DNA of 64,000 bases from Pseudomonas sp. ok272. Lineage in GTDB: Bacteria; Pseudomonadota; Gammaproteobacteria; Pseudomonadales; Pseudomonadaceae. Every line of letters starts with the position of its first letter. Positions within the stretch are counted from its first letter, which is position 1. Location of the stretch: assembly GCF_900109995.1 (NCBI RefSeq), contig NZ_FOCB01000014.1, positions 78,763-142,762 on the forward strand, in the 5' to 3' direction. Below the pieces are notes generated by a model. That model saw nothing but the letters and a program-made list of their open reading frames with translations, made no database searches and had not been told where the DNA came from. The position numbers and the translations under genes are program-made. This document shows positions 1-9,228 of the stretch, piece by piece.

Positions 1-1283
1 GGACCGGTGTAGAACTTGGTGGAGATGAACGGCAGTTGCACCAGCACACCAAACACATAGACGCTGATACCCAGAAGGTTCCAACGACCGTAGCGACCAT
101 TCGGATCGGCCAGCGCCGGTACGTCATAGCGCTCGCGAGTGATGCAGTAGTAGTCCACCAGATTGATCGCGCTCCAAGGTGTAAAGAACGCCAGCAGGAA
201 CAGGATGAAGGACTTGAACACACCGAGGAACGAGTGCTGACCGAGCAACGCCATCAGGGTCGCAGCCCCCACAATGACCAGCACGAACACCAGACGCTGC
301 AAGCGCGTGACCTTCAGGTCGCCACGAAAACCGCTGAAGATGGTCGCAATGCACATGAAGCTGCCGTAGGAGTTCAGCGTGGAGATGGTGACCTTGCCGA
401 ATGCGATGCTGAAGTACAGCAGCGCAGCGGTGGCACCGGTACCACCCAGACCAACGATGTAGGCCACTTCATGGCCGGCGTATTGGCCGTTGGCCGAAGC
501 GGCAGCGAACACCCCGAGGACCATCGCCACCTGCGCCCCAATGACCGAACCTGCGCCGACGGCAAAAAAAGTTTTCACCGAGGAAATCTTGCTCGGCAGG
601 TAGCGAGAATAGTCAGCCACATAAGGGCCGAAGGCGATCTGCCAGGACGCTGCGAGCGACACCGCGAGCAAGAAGCTGCTCCAGCTGAAGTGGCGGATTT
701 GCAACAGCGCGCCAACGTCAACCTGGCTCATCAGACGGCTGAACAGATAAACAAAGGCAATCACGCCAATGACACTGGCAACACGGCCGATCCAATGGAT
801 CACCCGATAACCGAGCACCGTGACCAGCACGATGACACTGGCGAAAAGGAGGATACCGACGGTGTCGCTGACGCCAAACAACTGGCCCAGCGCCTGGCCG
901 GATAACACGGTTCCCGTTGCGGTGAAGCCCAGGTACATCAAGCAGACCAGCACAATCGGGATGGCCGCGCCGTACACGCCGAACTGTACCCGGCTGGAAA
1001 TCATCTGCGGCAGGCCAAGCTTGGGCCCTTGCGCCGCATGCAGCGCCATCACGCCACCGCCCAGTAATTGACCGATCAACAGACCGATCAATGACCAGAA
1101 CACATCACCGCCAAGCACCACGGCCAAGGCGCCGGTGACAATCGCGGTGATTTGCAGGTTGGCCCCCATCCACAGGGTGAACTGGCTGAACAGACGACCG
1201 TGTCTTTCCGCTTCCGGGATGTAGTCGATCGAACGCTTCTCGATCAACGGTTTGTTACTTGCGCGTTCGCTGCTGACAGCCAT
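1..1283 (-). CDS. NCS1-family cytosine/purine permease, partial (3' end outside window)
   Basis: Inner-membrane nucleobase:cation symporter. The minus strand opens at an ATG (N-terminus MAVSSERASNKPLIEKRSID) and stays open for about 427 residues to the left edge, so the C-terminus is missing. It is a chain of hydrophobic helices with glycine-rich stretches near the start and a segment resembling the cytosine permease core (FGPYVADYSRYLP, about residue 220). It lies downstream of hutU on the same strand. In Pseudomonas hut clusters a permease of this family often accompanies the histidine genes, so its substrate may be a histidine-pathway compound rather than cytosine; that is inference. Confidence 0.85.
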   Translation of the reverse strand, partial: MAVSSERASNKPLIEKRSIDYIPEAERHGRLFSQFTLWMGANLQITAIVTGALAVVLGGDVFWSLIGLLIGQLLGGGVMALHAAQGPKLGLPQMISSRVQFGVYGAAIPIVLVCLMYLGFTATGTVLSGQALGQLFGVSDTVGILLFASVIVLVTVLGYRVIHWIGRVASVIGVIAFVYLFSRLMSQVDVGALLQIRHFSWSSFLLAVSLAASWQIAFGPYVADYSRYLPSKISSVKTFFAVGAGSVIGAQVAMVLGVFAAASANGQYAGHEVAYIVGLGGTGATAALLYFSIAFGKVTISTLNSYGSFMCIATIFSGFRGDLKVTRLQRLVFVLVIVGAATLMALLGQHSFLGVFKSFILFLLAFFTPWSAINLVDYYCITRERYDVPALADPNGRYGRWNLLGISVYVFGVLVQLPFISTKFYTG

Positions 1284-1327
1284 GGTTCAACCTTTGTGGA
1301 TTGTTATTTTGGTTGGAGTGTTTCCCT

Positions 1328-1396
1328 GCAGGAGCGAGGCTTGCCCGCGAAGGCGTCTTGACTGACACACGTTCGCGGGCAAGCCTCGTGCCTACG
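1328..1396. repeat. REPIN-like inverted repeat (variant)
   Basis: A perfect 16-bp inverted repeat (1336-1351 with 1372-1387) sits between hutU and the permease. Its arms carry a diverged form of the REP core (GAGGCTTGCCCGCGAA). It could fold in the hut transcript and lower expression of the permease. Confidence 0.75.
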
Positions 1397-1405
1397 GGGC
1401 AAGCA

Positions 1406-3088
1406 TTACTTGCCGGTAATCATCGGCAAGTTCAGCCCTTGTTCCTTGGCGCAATCAATCGCGATCTGATAGCCGGCGTCGGCGTGGCGCATGACGCCGG
1501 TGGCCGGGTCGTTGTGCAGCACGCGGGCGATGCGTTCGGCCGCTTCGTCGGTACCGTCGCAGACAATCACCATCCCCGAGTGCTGGGAGAAGCCCATGCC
1601 GACGCCGCCACCGTGGTGCAGCGAGACCCAGGTCGCGCCGCTGGCGGTGTTGAGCAAGGCGTTGAGCAGCGGCCAGTCAGACACGGCGTCGGAACCGTCC
1701 TGCATCGATTCGGTTTCGCGGTTCGGGCTCGATACCGAGCCGGAGTCCAGGTGGTCGCGGCCGATCACCACCGGGGCCGACAGCTCGCCGCTGCGCACCA
1801 TCTCGTTGAACGCCAGGCCGAGCTTGGCGCGCAGGCCCAGGCCAACCCAGCAGATCCGTGCCGGCAAACCCTGGAAGCTGATGCGCTCGCGGGCCATGTC
1901 CAGCCAGTTGTGCAGGTGGGCGTCGTCCGGGATCAGTTCCTTGACCTTGGCGTCGGTCTTGTAGATGTCCTGCGGGTCACCCGACAGCGCCGCCCAACGG
2001 AACGGGCCGATGCCACGGCAGAACAGGGGACGGATGTAGGCGGGAACGAAACCCGGGAAGTCGAAGGCGTTCTCGACACCTTCTTCCTGGGCCATTTGAC
2101 GGATGTTGTTGCCGTAGTCGAAGGTCGGAATGCCCATCTTCTGGAAGTCGAGCATCGCCCGGACGTGGACCGCCATCGACTGCTTGGCAGCCTTGATCAC
2201 GGCCGCCGGCTCGGTCTTGGCGCGTGCGCGGTACTCGTCCCAGGTCCAGCCGGCCGGCAGGTAGCCGTTGAGCGGATCGTGGGCGCTGGTCTGGTCGGTG
2301 ACCATGTCCGGACGCACGCCGCGCTTGACCAGTTCGGGGAGGATTTCAGCGGCGTTGCCCAGCAGCGCGATGGAGATCGCCTTGCCTTCGCGGGTGTACT
2401 TGGCGATACGCGCCAGCGCGTCGTCCAGGTCGGTGGCCTGCTCATCGACGTAGCGGCTGCTCAAGCGGAAATCGATGCTCACCTGCTGGCATTCGATGTT
2501 CAGCGAGCAGGCACCGGCCAGCGTCGCGGCCAATGGCTGGGCGCCGCCCATGCCGCCCAGGCCAGCGGTCAGGACCCACTTGCCGGTGAGGTTGGCGTTG
2601 TAGTGCTGGCGACCGGCTTCGACGAAGGTTTCGTAGGTGCCCTGGACGATGCCCTGGCTGCCGATGTAGATCCAGCTGCCCGCGGTCATCTGGCCGTACA
2701 TGGCCAGGCCCTTGGCGTCCAGCTCGTTGAAGTGCTCCCAGCTCGCCCAGTGCGGCACCAGGTTGGAGTTGGCGATCAGCACGCGCGGGGCGTTGGTGTG
2801 GGTCTTGAACACGCCGACGGGTTTGCCGGACTGCACCAGCAAGGTCTCGTCATCGTTGAGGTTAGTCAGGCTTTCGACGATCTTGTCGTAGCACTCCCAG
2901 TTACGCGCCGCACGCCCGATACCGCCATAGACCACCAGTTCCTTGGGGTTCTCGGCGACTTGCGGGTCGAGGTTGTTCATCAACATGCGCAGCGGCGCTT
3001 CGGTCAGCCAGCTCTTGGCGGTCAGCGTATTGCCGCGGGCGGCGCGGATCTCGACATCACGAAATTTTGTAGGCTTTTGCTCGGTCAC
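1406..3088 (-). CDS. hutU: Urocanate hydratase
   Basis: Cytoplasmic NAD-dependent enzyme converting urocanate to imidazolonepropionate, the second step of histidine catabolism. The product is 560 residues, the usual length. It shows the family N-terminus (VVYGGIGRAARNWECYD), the NAD-binding glycine cluster (GLGGMGGAQPLA) and the cysteine-containing FCRGIGPFRWAALSG segment. I chose the GTG at 3088 because a GAGGAG ribosome site lies 7 nt upstream; an ATG six codons earlier has none. It is expressed away from hutD/hutC, from a sigma54 promoter overlapped by a HutC operator. Confidence 0.97.
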   Translation of the reverse strand: MTEQKPTKFRDVEIRAARGNTLTAKSWLTEAPLRMLMNNLDPQVAENPKELVVYGGIGRAARNWECYDKIVESLTNLNDDETLLVQSGKPVGVFKTHTNAPRVLIANSNLVPHWASWEHFNELDAKGLAMYGQMTAGSWIYIGSQGIVQGTYETFVEAGRQHYNANLTGKWVLTAGLGGMGGAQPLAATLAGACSLNIECQQVSIDFRLSSRYVDEQATDLDDALARIAKYTREGKAISIALLGNAAEILPELVKRGVRPDMVTDQTSAHDPLNGYLPAGWTWDEYRARAKTEPAAVIKAAKQSMAVHVRAMLDFQKMGIPTFDYGNNIRQMAQEEGVENAFDFPGFVPAYIRPLFCRGIGPFRWAALSGDPQDIYKTDAKVKELIPDDAHLHNWLDMARERISFQGLPARICWVGLGLRAKLGLAFNEMVRSGELSAPVVIGRDHLDSGSVSSPNRETESMQDGSDAVSDWPLLNALLNTASGATWVSLHHGGGVGMGFSQHSGMVIVCDGTDEAAERIARVLHNDPATGVMRHADAGYQIAIDCAKEQGLNLPMITGK

Positions 3089-3185
3089 GAAAAAACTCCT
3101 CAGCAATCAATCCAAACCAGCCCAGGCAATGGGCGAATCAGTGGACGATGGTTGAGTCATCGTGACTCATACGCATACGTCTTTA

Positions 3186-3199
3186 CTTGTACATACAAG
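3186..3199. promoter_or_regulatory. HutC operator upstream of hutU
   Basis: Perfect palindrome CTTGTA-CA-TACAAG. From memory it closely matches the operator described for the P. putida hutU promoter. It covers the predicted transcription start (about 3193) of the sigma54 promoter, so HutC bound here would block initiation until urocanate accumulates. Confidence 0.75.
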
Positions 3200-3203
3200 C
3201 ATA

Positions 3204-3219
3204 TGCAATCAAGCGGCCA
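3204..3219 (-). promoter_or_regulatory. Sigma54 promoter of hutU
   Basis: Read on the minus strand: TGGCCG-CTTGA-TTGCA, with the invariant GG and GC ten bases apart as needed for -24/-12 recognition. It lies about 115 nt before the hutU start, directly upstream of the HutC palindrome. This agrees with the known CbrAB/NtrBC and RpoN dependence of hut genes in Pseudomonas. The rest of 3220-3494 has two short hairpins (3301-3317, 3341-3357) and no gene. Confidence 0.65.
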
Positions 3220-3494
3220 ACTCGACGGCTGACGGCTCACGAAATTCGCGGATTGGTCTGAAGCGCCCGTCGTTCAAGGCTTTGCCGAACAGGCTCGGTT
3301 GAGCGCTGACGGCGCTCATACCCTCAGCCCGAGTGACGTTCGCCCCACGCTGGGGCGTTCAGTAACACCTCGCGCACCGCTGGGTGCATACAGGAAACAA
3401 CCTACACACAAGCAAGAATCGTCCTACTCCACCTCTTTCACCCCTCGCCGATGCCTAGGCCACCGACAGTCATTACCCCTCGCGAGGAACCCCC

Positions 3495-5132
3495 ATGAAA
3501 CAGTGGAAAGTCAGAACCCATCTCCTGCTGATGGCCGCTATGTTGCTGGCCAGCTTGCTCAGCATCGGCGCACTCGGCTCATACGGCATGCACTCGATGG
3601 TCCAGGGCCTGAAGCGGGTCTACGTCGACCGGGTCATTCCCATCCAGGACTTGAAGAAAATCTCCGACCTGTATTCGGTCAGCATCGTCGATGCCACGCA
3701 CAAGGCCCGGGACGGCACCTACACGGGGCCCCAGGCGGCCCAACAAATCGAGCAGGCGCGGGGTGAAATCGAGCGCCTGTGGCGCGGCTTTGTCTCGACC
3801 CAGTCGGCGCCCGAGGAAGTCAAACTGATTGCCCGGATCACCCCCCTGATGCAGGCGGCCGACGCGCCCTTGCAGCACTTGCAACAACTGCTGAATCAAC
3901 GCGACCCCATCACTCCGGCCCTGGAACACTTCGCGTCCCGGCAGCTCTACCCGCTGATCGATCCGCTGTCCGAACTGTTCTTGCAGCTGTCCAACGCCCA
4001 GCAAGAAGAAGCGCGGCTGCAGTTCGAACAGAGCTCGGCCTTTTATGAGTTCTACCAGACGCTGAAACTGCTCCTCCTCGGGGCGGCGCTACTGATGGGC
4101 AGCACCTACACCCGGATGTACTGCGCCCGCCTGATGCGCCACCTCGGGGCGGAGCCCAGCGAACTGGCCGACCTCAGCGCGCAGATCGCCCAGGGCCATT
4201 TGGTCGAGCCCGAGCGCGGCGCCAGGACCGCCACCGGCGTGATGCAATCCGTCGACGCCATGCGCGACAGCCTGCGCGCGATGATCGGCAAGGTCCGCCA
4301 GGCCGCGCAACAGATCGAAGCCTCGACCCGGCACCTGGGCACGTCATCGGAACAAGGCCTGGAACAGGCCGCCGCGCAACACGACGCGGCGTCCTCGATT
4401 GCCGCCGCAGTGGAACAGATGTCGAGCAACATCACGCACATTGCCGAGAATGCCGCCGCCGCACGGGACACCACGCAAAAGGCCGATCACATCACCCGCC
4501 AAGGCATCGCCAGCATGGACCGCTCCATCCAGGAGATGCAGCACATTGCCCACCTGGTGACCCAGACCTCAGACGATATCCATCAACTGGCCATCCACTC
4601 GAACGCCATCGGCAGGATCATCGACGTGATCCGCGGCATCGCCGAGCAGACCAATCTGCTGGCCCTCAATGCCGCCATCGAGGCGGCCCGGGCCGGGGAA
4701 CAGGGGCGTGGATTTGGCGTGGTCGCCGATGAAGTCCGCGAGCTGGCTTCGCGCACCGCCAGTTCCACCGCCGAGATCGTGATACTGGTGAGCGCGATTC
4801 AGGGCGGCATGAGCAAAGCCAAGAGTGGCATGAGCGCTGGACGCGAGCGGGTGCTCTGCGGGCAGCAGTTGATCGACAGTGCCGGCGAGTCGATGCATGG
4901 GGTGAAGGCGGTGCTGGATGAGTCGCTCAACGCGGTGAGCCAGATATCCAATGCGCTGCAGGAGCAACGCGAGACCAGCGAAAACGTCGCCCGCAACGTG
5001 GAGACCGTCGCCAAGCGCGTCGAAGAAAATGTCTCGGTCCAGCAGAACATCGTCGAAACCATCCAGGCGCTCAAGCAGATGTCCAACGAGCTGGATGTCA
5101 CCGTTCGAGGCTTTACCCTCGAACGGCACTAA
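3495..5132 (+). CDS. Methyl-accepting chemotaxis protein with 4HB-type sensor
   Basis: Inner-membrane chemoreceptor of 545 residues. A first membrane helix lies near residues 10-29, followed by a roughly 155-residue helical periplasmic domain of four-helix-bundle type, a second helix near 188-206, a HAMP-like linker and a long cytoplasmic coiled coil. The signalling tip is the conserved EQTNLLALNAAIEAARAGE segment. The ATG follows an AGGAA site. It is divergent from hutU and convergent with hutD, so it sits inside the hut cluster. Position suggests a ligand linked to histidine or urocanate, but the sensor domain itself shows no recognisable ligand motif. Confidence 0.93.
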   Translation: MKQWKVRTHLLLMAAMLLASLLSIGALGSYGMHSMVQGLKRVYVDRVIPIQDLKKISDLYSVSIVDATHKARDGTYTGPQAAQQIEQARGEIERLWRGFVSTQSAPEEVKLIARITPLMQAADAPLQHLQQLLNQRDPITPALEHFASRQLYPLIDPLSELFLQLSNAQQEEARLQFEQSSAFYEFYQTLKLLLLGAALLMGSTYTRMYCARLMRHLGAEPSELADLSAQIAQGHLVEPERGARTATGVMQSVDAMRDSLRAMIGKVRQAAQQIEASTRHLGTSSEQGLEQAAAQHDAASSIAAAVEQMSSNITHIAENAAAARDTTQKADHITRQGIASMDRSIQEMQHIAHLVTQTSDDIHQLAIHSNAIGRIIDVIRGIAEQTNLLALNAAIEAARAGEQGRGFGVVADEVRELASRTASSTAEIVILVSAIQGGMSKAKSGMSAGRERVLCGQQLIDSAGESMHGVKAVLDESLNAVSQISNALQEQRETSENVARNVETVAKRVEENVSVQQNIVETIQALKQMSNELDVTVRGFTLERH

Positions 5133-5138
5133 GCGCCC

Positions 5139-5711
5139 TTACGCCTGCGGCGTCAGTTCGATGACACAGCACGGGGCGTTGACGGCGATGTCCAGCAAGC
5201 CGGCATTGGCATCCACGTGCAGGCAATCGTGGCGGCCCAGGTGCTGGAGGCTGCCATCGAGCTGGACGCTGAGCGACTCGCTCACGCTGAATACCAGCAC
5301 CGTGCCGGCCGAGGTCAGCAACCGCTGTTCACCGGCCAGCCATTGCAGTCGGGCACGGTAGCGCTGCGGCGCATAGATCAGGTTGAAGTCGCGGATCGGT
5401 CCATCCAACAGCGTGCAGGCCACCTGGCTCTGGCCGCTGAAGGCAAACGGATCGAGCGGCAACAGCGCCCGAGTGTCCTGGCCATCGACGCTCAAGGTCA
5501 TGCCCGCGCCTTGCAGCACGGTGATCACCCGCTGGTAACCGGCGAAGGTGGAGAACCCGCCCGACTCCGCGATATCGGCAATCGACAGACGCCAGCCAAA
5601 CCCATCCAGCCCCGTGCCCGCGTCGCGGGTGATTTCTTCGGTGCTGCCGCCGCCGTTCTTCCACGGCATGCGCGGGTAATCAACGGCGCGTAAAACCTTC
5701 AACTCACGCAT
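5139..5711 (-). CDS. hutD: HutD family protein
   Basis: A 190-residue protein of the HutD family, with the typical N-terminal MPWKNGGGSTEEI segment and cupin-like beta-rich composition. Genetic work in P. fluorescens treats HutD as a governor limiting hut activity, perhaps through formylglutamate binding; its biochemistry is not settled. It lies 9 nt downstream of hutC and is very likely co-transcribed with it. Confidence 0.93.
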   Translation of the reverse strand: MRELKVLRAVDYPRMPWKNGGGSTEEITRDAGTGLDGFGWRLSIADIAESGGFSTFAGYQRVITVLQGAGMTLSVDGQDTRALLPLDPFAFSGQSQVACTLLDGPIRDFNLIYAPQRYRARLQWLAGEQRLLTSAGTVLVFSVSESLSVQLDGSLQHLGRHDCLHVDANAGLLDIAVNAPCCVIELTPQA

Positions 5712-5720
5712 TCAAGGCCC

Positions 5721-6482
5721 TTATTTATGGAACCGCCCTTCCAGGCGATGACGGGAACCGGGGTGGATCAGCCGCGCAGCGGTCACCGGCTGACGCCCCG
5801 ACCAGGTGCGGCGACGAATCAGCAGGCACGGCTCGCCCCGTTCGATTTGCAGCAGCTTGCATTCCGCCGGCTCGGCCAGGATCGCTTCGACCACGTGCTC
5901 GCCTTCGGTCAACGGCGCCACCTGGCTCAAGTAGGCATAGGGGGTTTGCAGGGTGAAGTCCTGCTTGAGGTAGTCCGGGGCCACCAGGGCGTTGACGAAA
6001 CGGTCCTCGATTTGCACCGGGATGTCGTTCTCGAAGTGCACGAGCAGCGAGTGGAAGACCTTCTGGCCTTCGCGCATGTCCAGCGCCAGGGCACGCTCGG
6101 AGCCGGCGGACTCTTCTTCGAGGGTGATGACCTGGCAGCTATGGCGATGACCGCGCGCGGCGATTTCATCCGCGATGTTGTGCACCTCGAACAGCGCGGA
6201 CTGGCCCTTCGGTTCGGCGACAAACGTGCCGACGCCCTGCATGCGCACCAACAGGCCATCCACCGTCATCTCGCGCAAGGCGCGGTTGATGGTCATGCGA
6301 CTGAAACCCAACTGGCTGACCAGTTCGCTTTCCGAAGGCACGCGGTAGTGCGGCGGCCAGTTACCACTGTCGATCTGCTGGGTGATCATCTGTTTGACGC
6401 GCGCGTACAAGGGCGCCGGACTGTCGTCCAGATTGGCGCTCAGATTGGCATTGGGCGGCAATGTGGCAGGCGGAGTCGGCAC
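5721..6482 (-). CDS. hutC: Histidine utilisation repressor HutC (GntR/HutC family)
   Basis: Cytoplasmic transcriptional repressor of 253 residues. The N-terminal winged helix of the GntR family spans about residues 20-88 (YRVPSESELVSQLGFSRMTINRALREM contains the recognition helix), followed by a UTRA effector domain from about residue 105. Urocanate is the known inducer in this family. It is divergent from hutF, with a palindromic operator in the shared intergenic region, consistent with control of both hutCD and hutF. Confidence 0.95.
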   Translation of the reverse strand: MPTPPATLPPNANLSANLDDSPAPLYARVKQMITQQIDSGNWPPHYRVPSESELVSQLGFSRMTINRALREMTVDGLLVRMQGVGTFVAEPKGQSALFEVHNIADEIAARGHRHSCQVITLEEESAGSERALALDMREGQKVFHSLLVHFENDIPVQIEDRFVNALVAPDYLKQDFTLQTPYAYLSQVAPLTEGEHVVEAILAEPAECKLLQIERGEPCLLIRRRTWSGRQPVTAARLIHPGSRHRLEGRFHK

Positions 6483-6565
6483 GGGAGATCCTTGTTCGTG
6501 AATGAAGTGAAAGAGTACAAGCCACTAGCTTGCCGGAGTTTACCGAGCAGGCAAACGTCTGTATA

Positions 6566-6575
6566 TGTATATACA
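6566..6575. promoter_or_regulatory. HutC operator in the hutC-hutF intergenic region
   Basis: Perfect 10-bp palindrome TGTATATACA, matching the TGTA-N2-TACA core shared with the hutU operator (TGTACATACA). It lies 26 nt before the hutF ATG and about 85 nt before hutC. Confidence 0.65.
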
Positions 6576-6600
6576 AATAAACACGATGGGGAACCGAACC

Positions 6601-7965
6601 ATGTCCGCCTTCTTTGCCGAACGCGCGCTATTGCCTAGTGGATGGGCCAACCATGTACGTCTTGAGGTCGGCGCCGACGGCCTGCTGACCCACATCCAGG
6701 CCGATGCGAGCGCGCAAGGCGCCGAACGGTTGCGTGGTCCGCTGCTGCCGGGCATGCCCAATTTGCACTCCCACGCGTTCCAGCGCGCCATGGCCGGGCT
6801 GGCCGAAGTGGCGGGCAACCCGAACGACAGTTTCTGGACCTGGCGCGACTTGATGTATCGCCTCGTCGGAAAAATCAGCCCCGAACAACTGGGGGTCATT
6901 GCCCGCCAGCTGTACATCGAAATGCTCAAGGCCGGCTACACCTCGGTCGCCGAATTCCACTACGTGCACCATGATCACCACGGCCAGCCGTACGCGGACC
7001 CGGCCGAGTTGTCGCTGCAGATCAGCCAGGCGGCCAGTGCCAGCGGCATCGGCCTGACCCTGCTGCCCGTGCTCTACAGCCACTCGGGGTTTGGCGGCCT
7101 GGCGCCCAACGAGGGCCAGCGGCGTTTTATCAACAGCACCGAAAACTACCTGGCCCTGCACGCGCGCTTGCAGCCGGTCCTGGCCGCGCAACCGGCGCAG
7201 CAACTGGGGCTGTGCTTCCATTCCCTGCGCGCGGTCACCCCGCAACAAATCAGCGAAGTGCTGGCCGCCAGCAACCGCGATTGCCCGGTGCATATCCATA
7301 TCGCCGAGCAACAAAAGGAAGTCGACGACTGCCTGGCCTGGAGCGGGCGCCGGCCGTTGCAATGGCTGTACGACAACGTCGACGTCGATCAGCGCTGGTG
7401 CCTGGTCCACGCGACCCACGCCAACCCGGAAGAAGTCAGCCTGATGGCCAAGAGCCGGGCGATCGCCGGCCTGTGCCTGACCACCGAAGCCAACCTGGGG
7501 GACGGGATTTTCCCGGCCGTGGAGTTCCTCGCCCAGGGCGGGCGCATGGGCATCGGTTCCGACAGCCATGTGTCGCTGAGCGTGGTGGAAGAACTGCGTT
7601 GGCTGGAATACGGCCAGCGCCTGCGCGATCAACGCCGCAACCGCTTGTATGGCGCCGAGCAACCGATGGTCGGCCGCACCCTGTATGACGCCGCACTCGA
7701 CGGCGGCGCCCAGGCCCTCGGCCAGCCGATTGGCGAGTTGGCCGTCGGCAAGCGCGCCGACTGGCTGGTCCTGGACGGCAATGACCCGTACCTGGCCACG
7801 GCCAGCGGCGACGGGATTCTCAATCGTTGGCTATTCGCCGGCACCGACCGCCAGGTGCGCGATGTGCTGGTGAATGGCAAGTGGGTGGTGCGCGACGGGC
7901 ATCATGCGGGGGAGGAGGAAAGCAATCGGGCGTTCACCCAGGTCCTGCGCGAGCTCTTGGGCTGA
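6601..7965 (+). CDS. hutF: Formimidoylglutamate deiminase
   Basis: Cytoplasmic amidohydrolase converting N-formimidoyl-L-glutamate to N-formyl-L-glutamate, the marker of the five-step histidine pathway. The product is 454 residues from the ATG at 6601, which follows a GGGGA site; an in-frame start 12 codons earlier would run through the operator. Metal-binding histidines appear in PNLHSHAFQRAMAG (HxH, about residues 55-60), the later HIHIAEQ and the GSDSH loop. It is divergent from hutC. Confidence 0.96.
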   Translation: MSAFFAERALLPSGWANHVRLEVGADGLLTHIQADASAQGAERLRGPLLPGMPNLHSHAFQRAMAGLAEVAGNPNDSFWTWRDLMYRLVGKISPEQLGVIARQLYIEMLKAGYTSVAEFHYVHHDHHGQPYADPAELSLQISQAASASGIGLTLLPVLYSHSGFGGLAPNEGQRRFINSTENYLALHARLQPVLAAQPAQQLGLCFHSLRAVTPQQISEVLAASNRDCPVHIHIAEQQKEVDDCLAWSGRRPLQWLYDNVDVDQRWCLVHATHANPEEVSLMAKSRAIAGLCLTTEANLGDGIFPAVEFLAQGGRMGIGSDSHVSLSVVEELRWLEYGQRLRDQRRNRLYGAEQPMVGRTLYDAALDGGAQALGQPIGELAVGKRADWLVLDGNDPYLATASGDGILNRWLFAGTDRQVRDVLVNGKWVVRDGHHAGEEESNRAFTQVLRELLG

Positions 7966-7991
7966 CTCAAGAACCCAATGTGGGACAACCC

Positions 7992-8088
7992 CCTGTGTGG
8001 GAGCGAGCCTGCTCGCGAAAGCGCGGTGTCAGGCACCATTAAAGTCGCCTGACACGCCGTCTTCGCGGGCGGGCTCGCTCCCACAGGG
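7992..8088. repeat. REPIN (inverted pair of REP sequences)
   Basis: Two REP copies face each other: 7992-8018 begins with GTGGGAGCGAGCCTGCTCGC and 8062-8088 is its near reverse complement. They lie between the convergent ends of hutF and the lipocalin gene. Confidence 0.9.
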
Positions 8089-8097
8089 GATGTGCGA

Positions 8098-8667
8098 CTA
8101 CTTCGAGGCTCGCGCCATCGCGGTATCCGATACCCGCCAGATCAGTCGCGTGGTGTCGTACCCCTGCTGACGCGCCCGGCTCAGCAGTTCCTCGCGCGTG
8201 TCGGGGTTGATGTCGGGCTTGCGTGACAACAGCCACAGGTAACGACGATTGGGGTTGCCGACAATTGCCGTCTGGTAGTCATCGCTGACATACAGCACCC
8301 AGTAGTCGCCCTTGACCACACCGGGCAACAGCCGGGTAAACCAGTTATCGAAGTTCACCCACAGCTTGTCCGTCTGCCCCGCCACCTGCGGCGTCGCCGT
8401 GCCCATGACCTGCTCCCACTTCGACTCGGGGGTCAGGCAACGGTTGAGCACGTCCATGTCACCGTCCGCCCGCAGGGTGTAGTGGGCCTCGGACTGCGCG
8501 CAATTGCGCTGGAAGTACAGGGGCATACGCGCCAGCTCATACCACGTGCCCTGATAGCGTTTGAGATTGACGCTACCGGCCGTCTTCGGCGCCAGTGAAT
8601 CGGTGCCGGAGGTGGCACAGCCAGCCAGCAACAAGCTGGCCAAAAGAGCAACTGCAAAGCGCATCAT
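8098..8667 (-). CDS. blc: Lipocalin family lipoprotein (Blc-like)
   Basis: Outer-membrane lipoprotein of 189 residues. The signal peptide ends in a lipobox (LLLAGC, Cys 18). The lipocalin fold is marked by YQGTWYELARMP near residue 40, typical of bacterial lipocalin Blc, and by later YWVLYVSDDY and YLWLLSR strands. Blc proteins bind fatty acids or lysophospholipids and are linked to envelope maintenance. It is 35 nt downstream of another small lipoprotein gene and probably shares its transcript. Confidence 0.93.
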   Translation of the reverse strand: MMRFAVALLASLLLAGCATSGTDSLAPKTAGSVNLKRYQGTWYELARMPLYFQRNCAQSEAHYTLRADGDMDVLNRCLTPESKWEQVMGTATPQVAGQTDKLWVNFDNWFTRLLPGVVKGDYWVLYVSDDYQTAIVGNPNRRYLWLLSRKPDINPDTREELLSRARQQGYDTTRLIWRVSDTAMARASK

Positions 8668-8702
8668 TATTCTTCTCTGGTGGGCGCAAGCGCCCTGAGT
8701 GG

Positions 8703-8957
8703 TTACTTCAGGCCTTGCCCGGAAAACATCAGTACTTTGTCACCGGCATACTGCACGCTGATAAAGCTGTTCTTGTCACCCCAGGTGCAACTGGACATGC
8801 CCAGCGCGCCGGAACAGTCGGTCGGTGTACCCAGCAGGGTCTCGACTTCAGCCTTGGGCATGCCCGTCGACAGTTTCGAGTAGTTTTGCTGGTTGACCTT
8901 GCTGCAGGCGGCCAACAGCACACAGAGGGACAGCAAGGCGATAGATCGCAGCGACAT
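8703..8957 (-). CDS. Small lipoprotein, DUF3862/SmpA-like fold
   Basis: An 84-residue predicted lipoprotein: signal peptide with lipobox LLAAC (Cys 18), then a short domain with the pattern YSKLSTGMPKAEVETLLGTP. This resembles the BamE/SmpA-type and DUF3862 proteins, where a 'G M/T..EV..LLG.P' helix-turn is characteristic. Cysteines follow at DCSGALGMSSCTW, possibly a disulfide. Function unknown; it precedes the lipocalin gene on the same strand. Confidence 0.85.
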   Translation of the reverse strand: MSLRSIALLSLCVLLAACSKVNQQNYSKLSTGMPKAEVETLLGTPTDCSGALGMSSCTWGDKNSFISVQYAGDKVLMFSGQGLK

Positions 8958-9228
8958 GGTGAAACTCCTGGAAAAAAGAGGGCGGCATGGCTGCCAACCT
9001 GAAGCTTAGAAGAGAAAACCCCCATCCGGTTCCCAGCGTTACCGGGTATTTCTTCGCGATCAGAACCACCCGAACGCCACGCAGTCAGGCCCCTGCAGGC
9101 ATTTCGTCGGATTTCATCCGGCGCACCTCATCTTTGCCGCCCGCCAGTCGACATAGAAGCAACGCATTGCCCTGCTGTGGCAATTTGTCGCCCCTCGTTG
9201 ATTAGCCTTCCCGCGGTAGCTCCTGCCC

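Noticed and set aside
1301..3232. Long plus-strand frame opposite hutU
   Set aside because: Antisense to a clearly conserved enzyme gene, low-complexity composition, no ribosome site.
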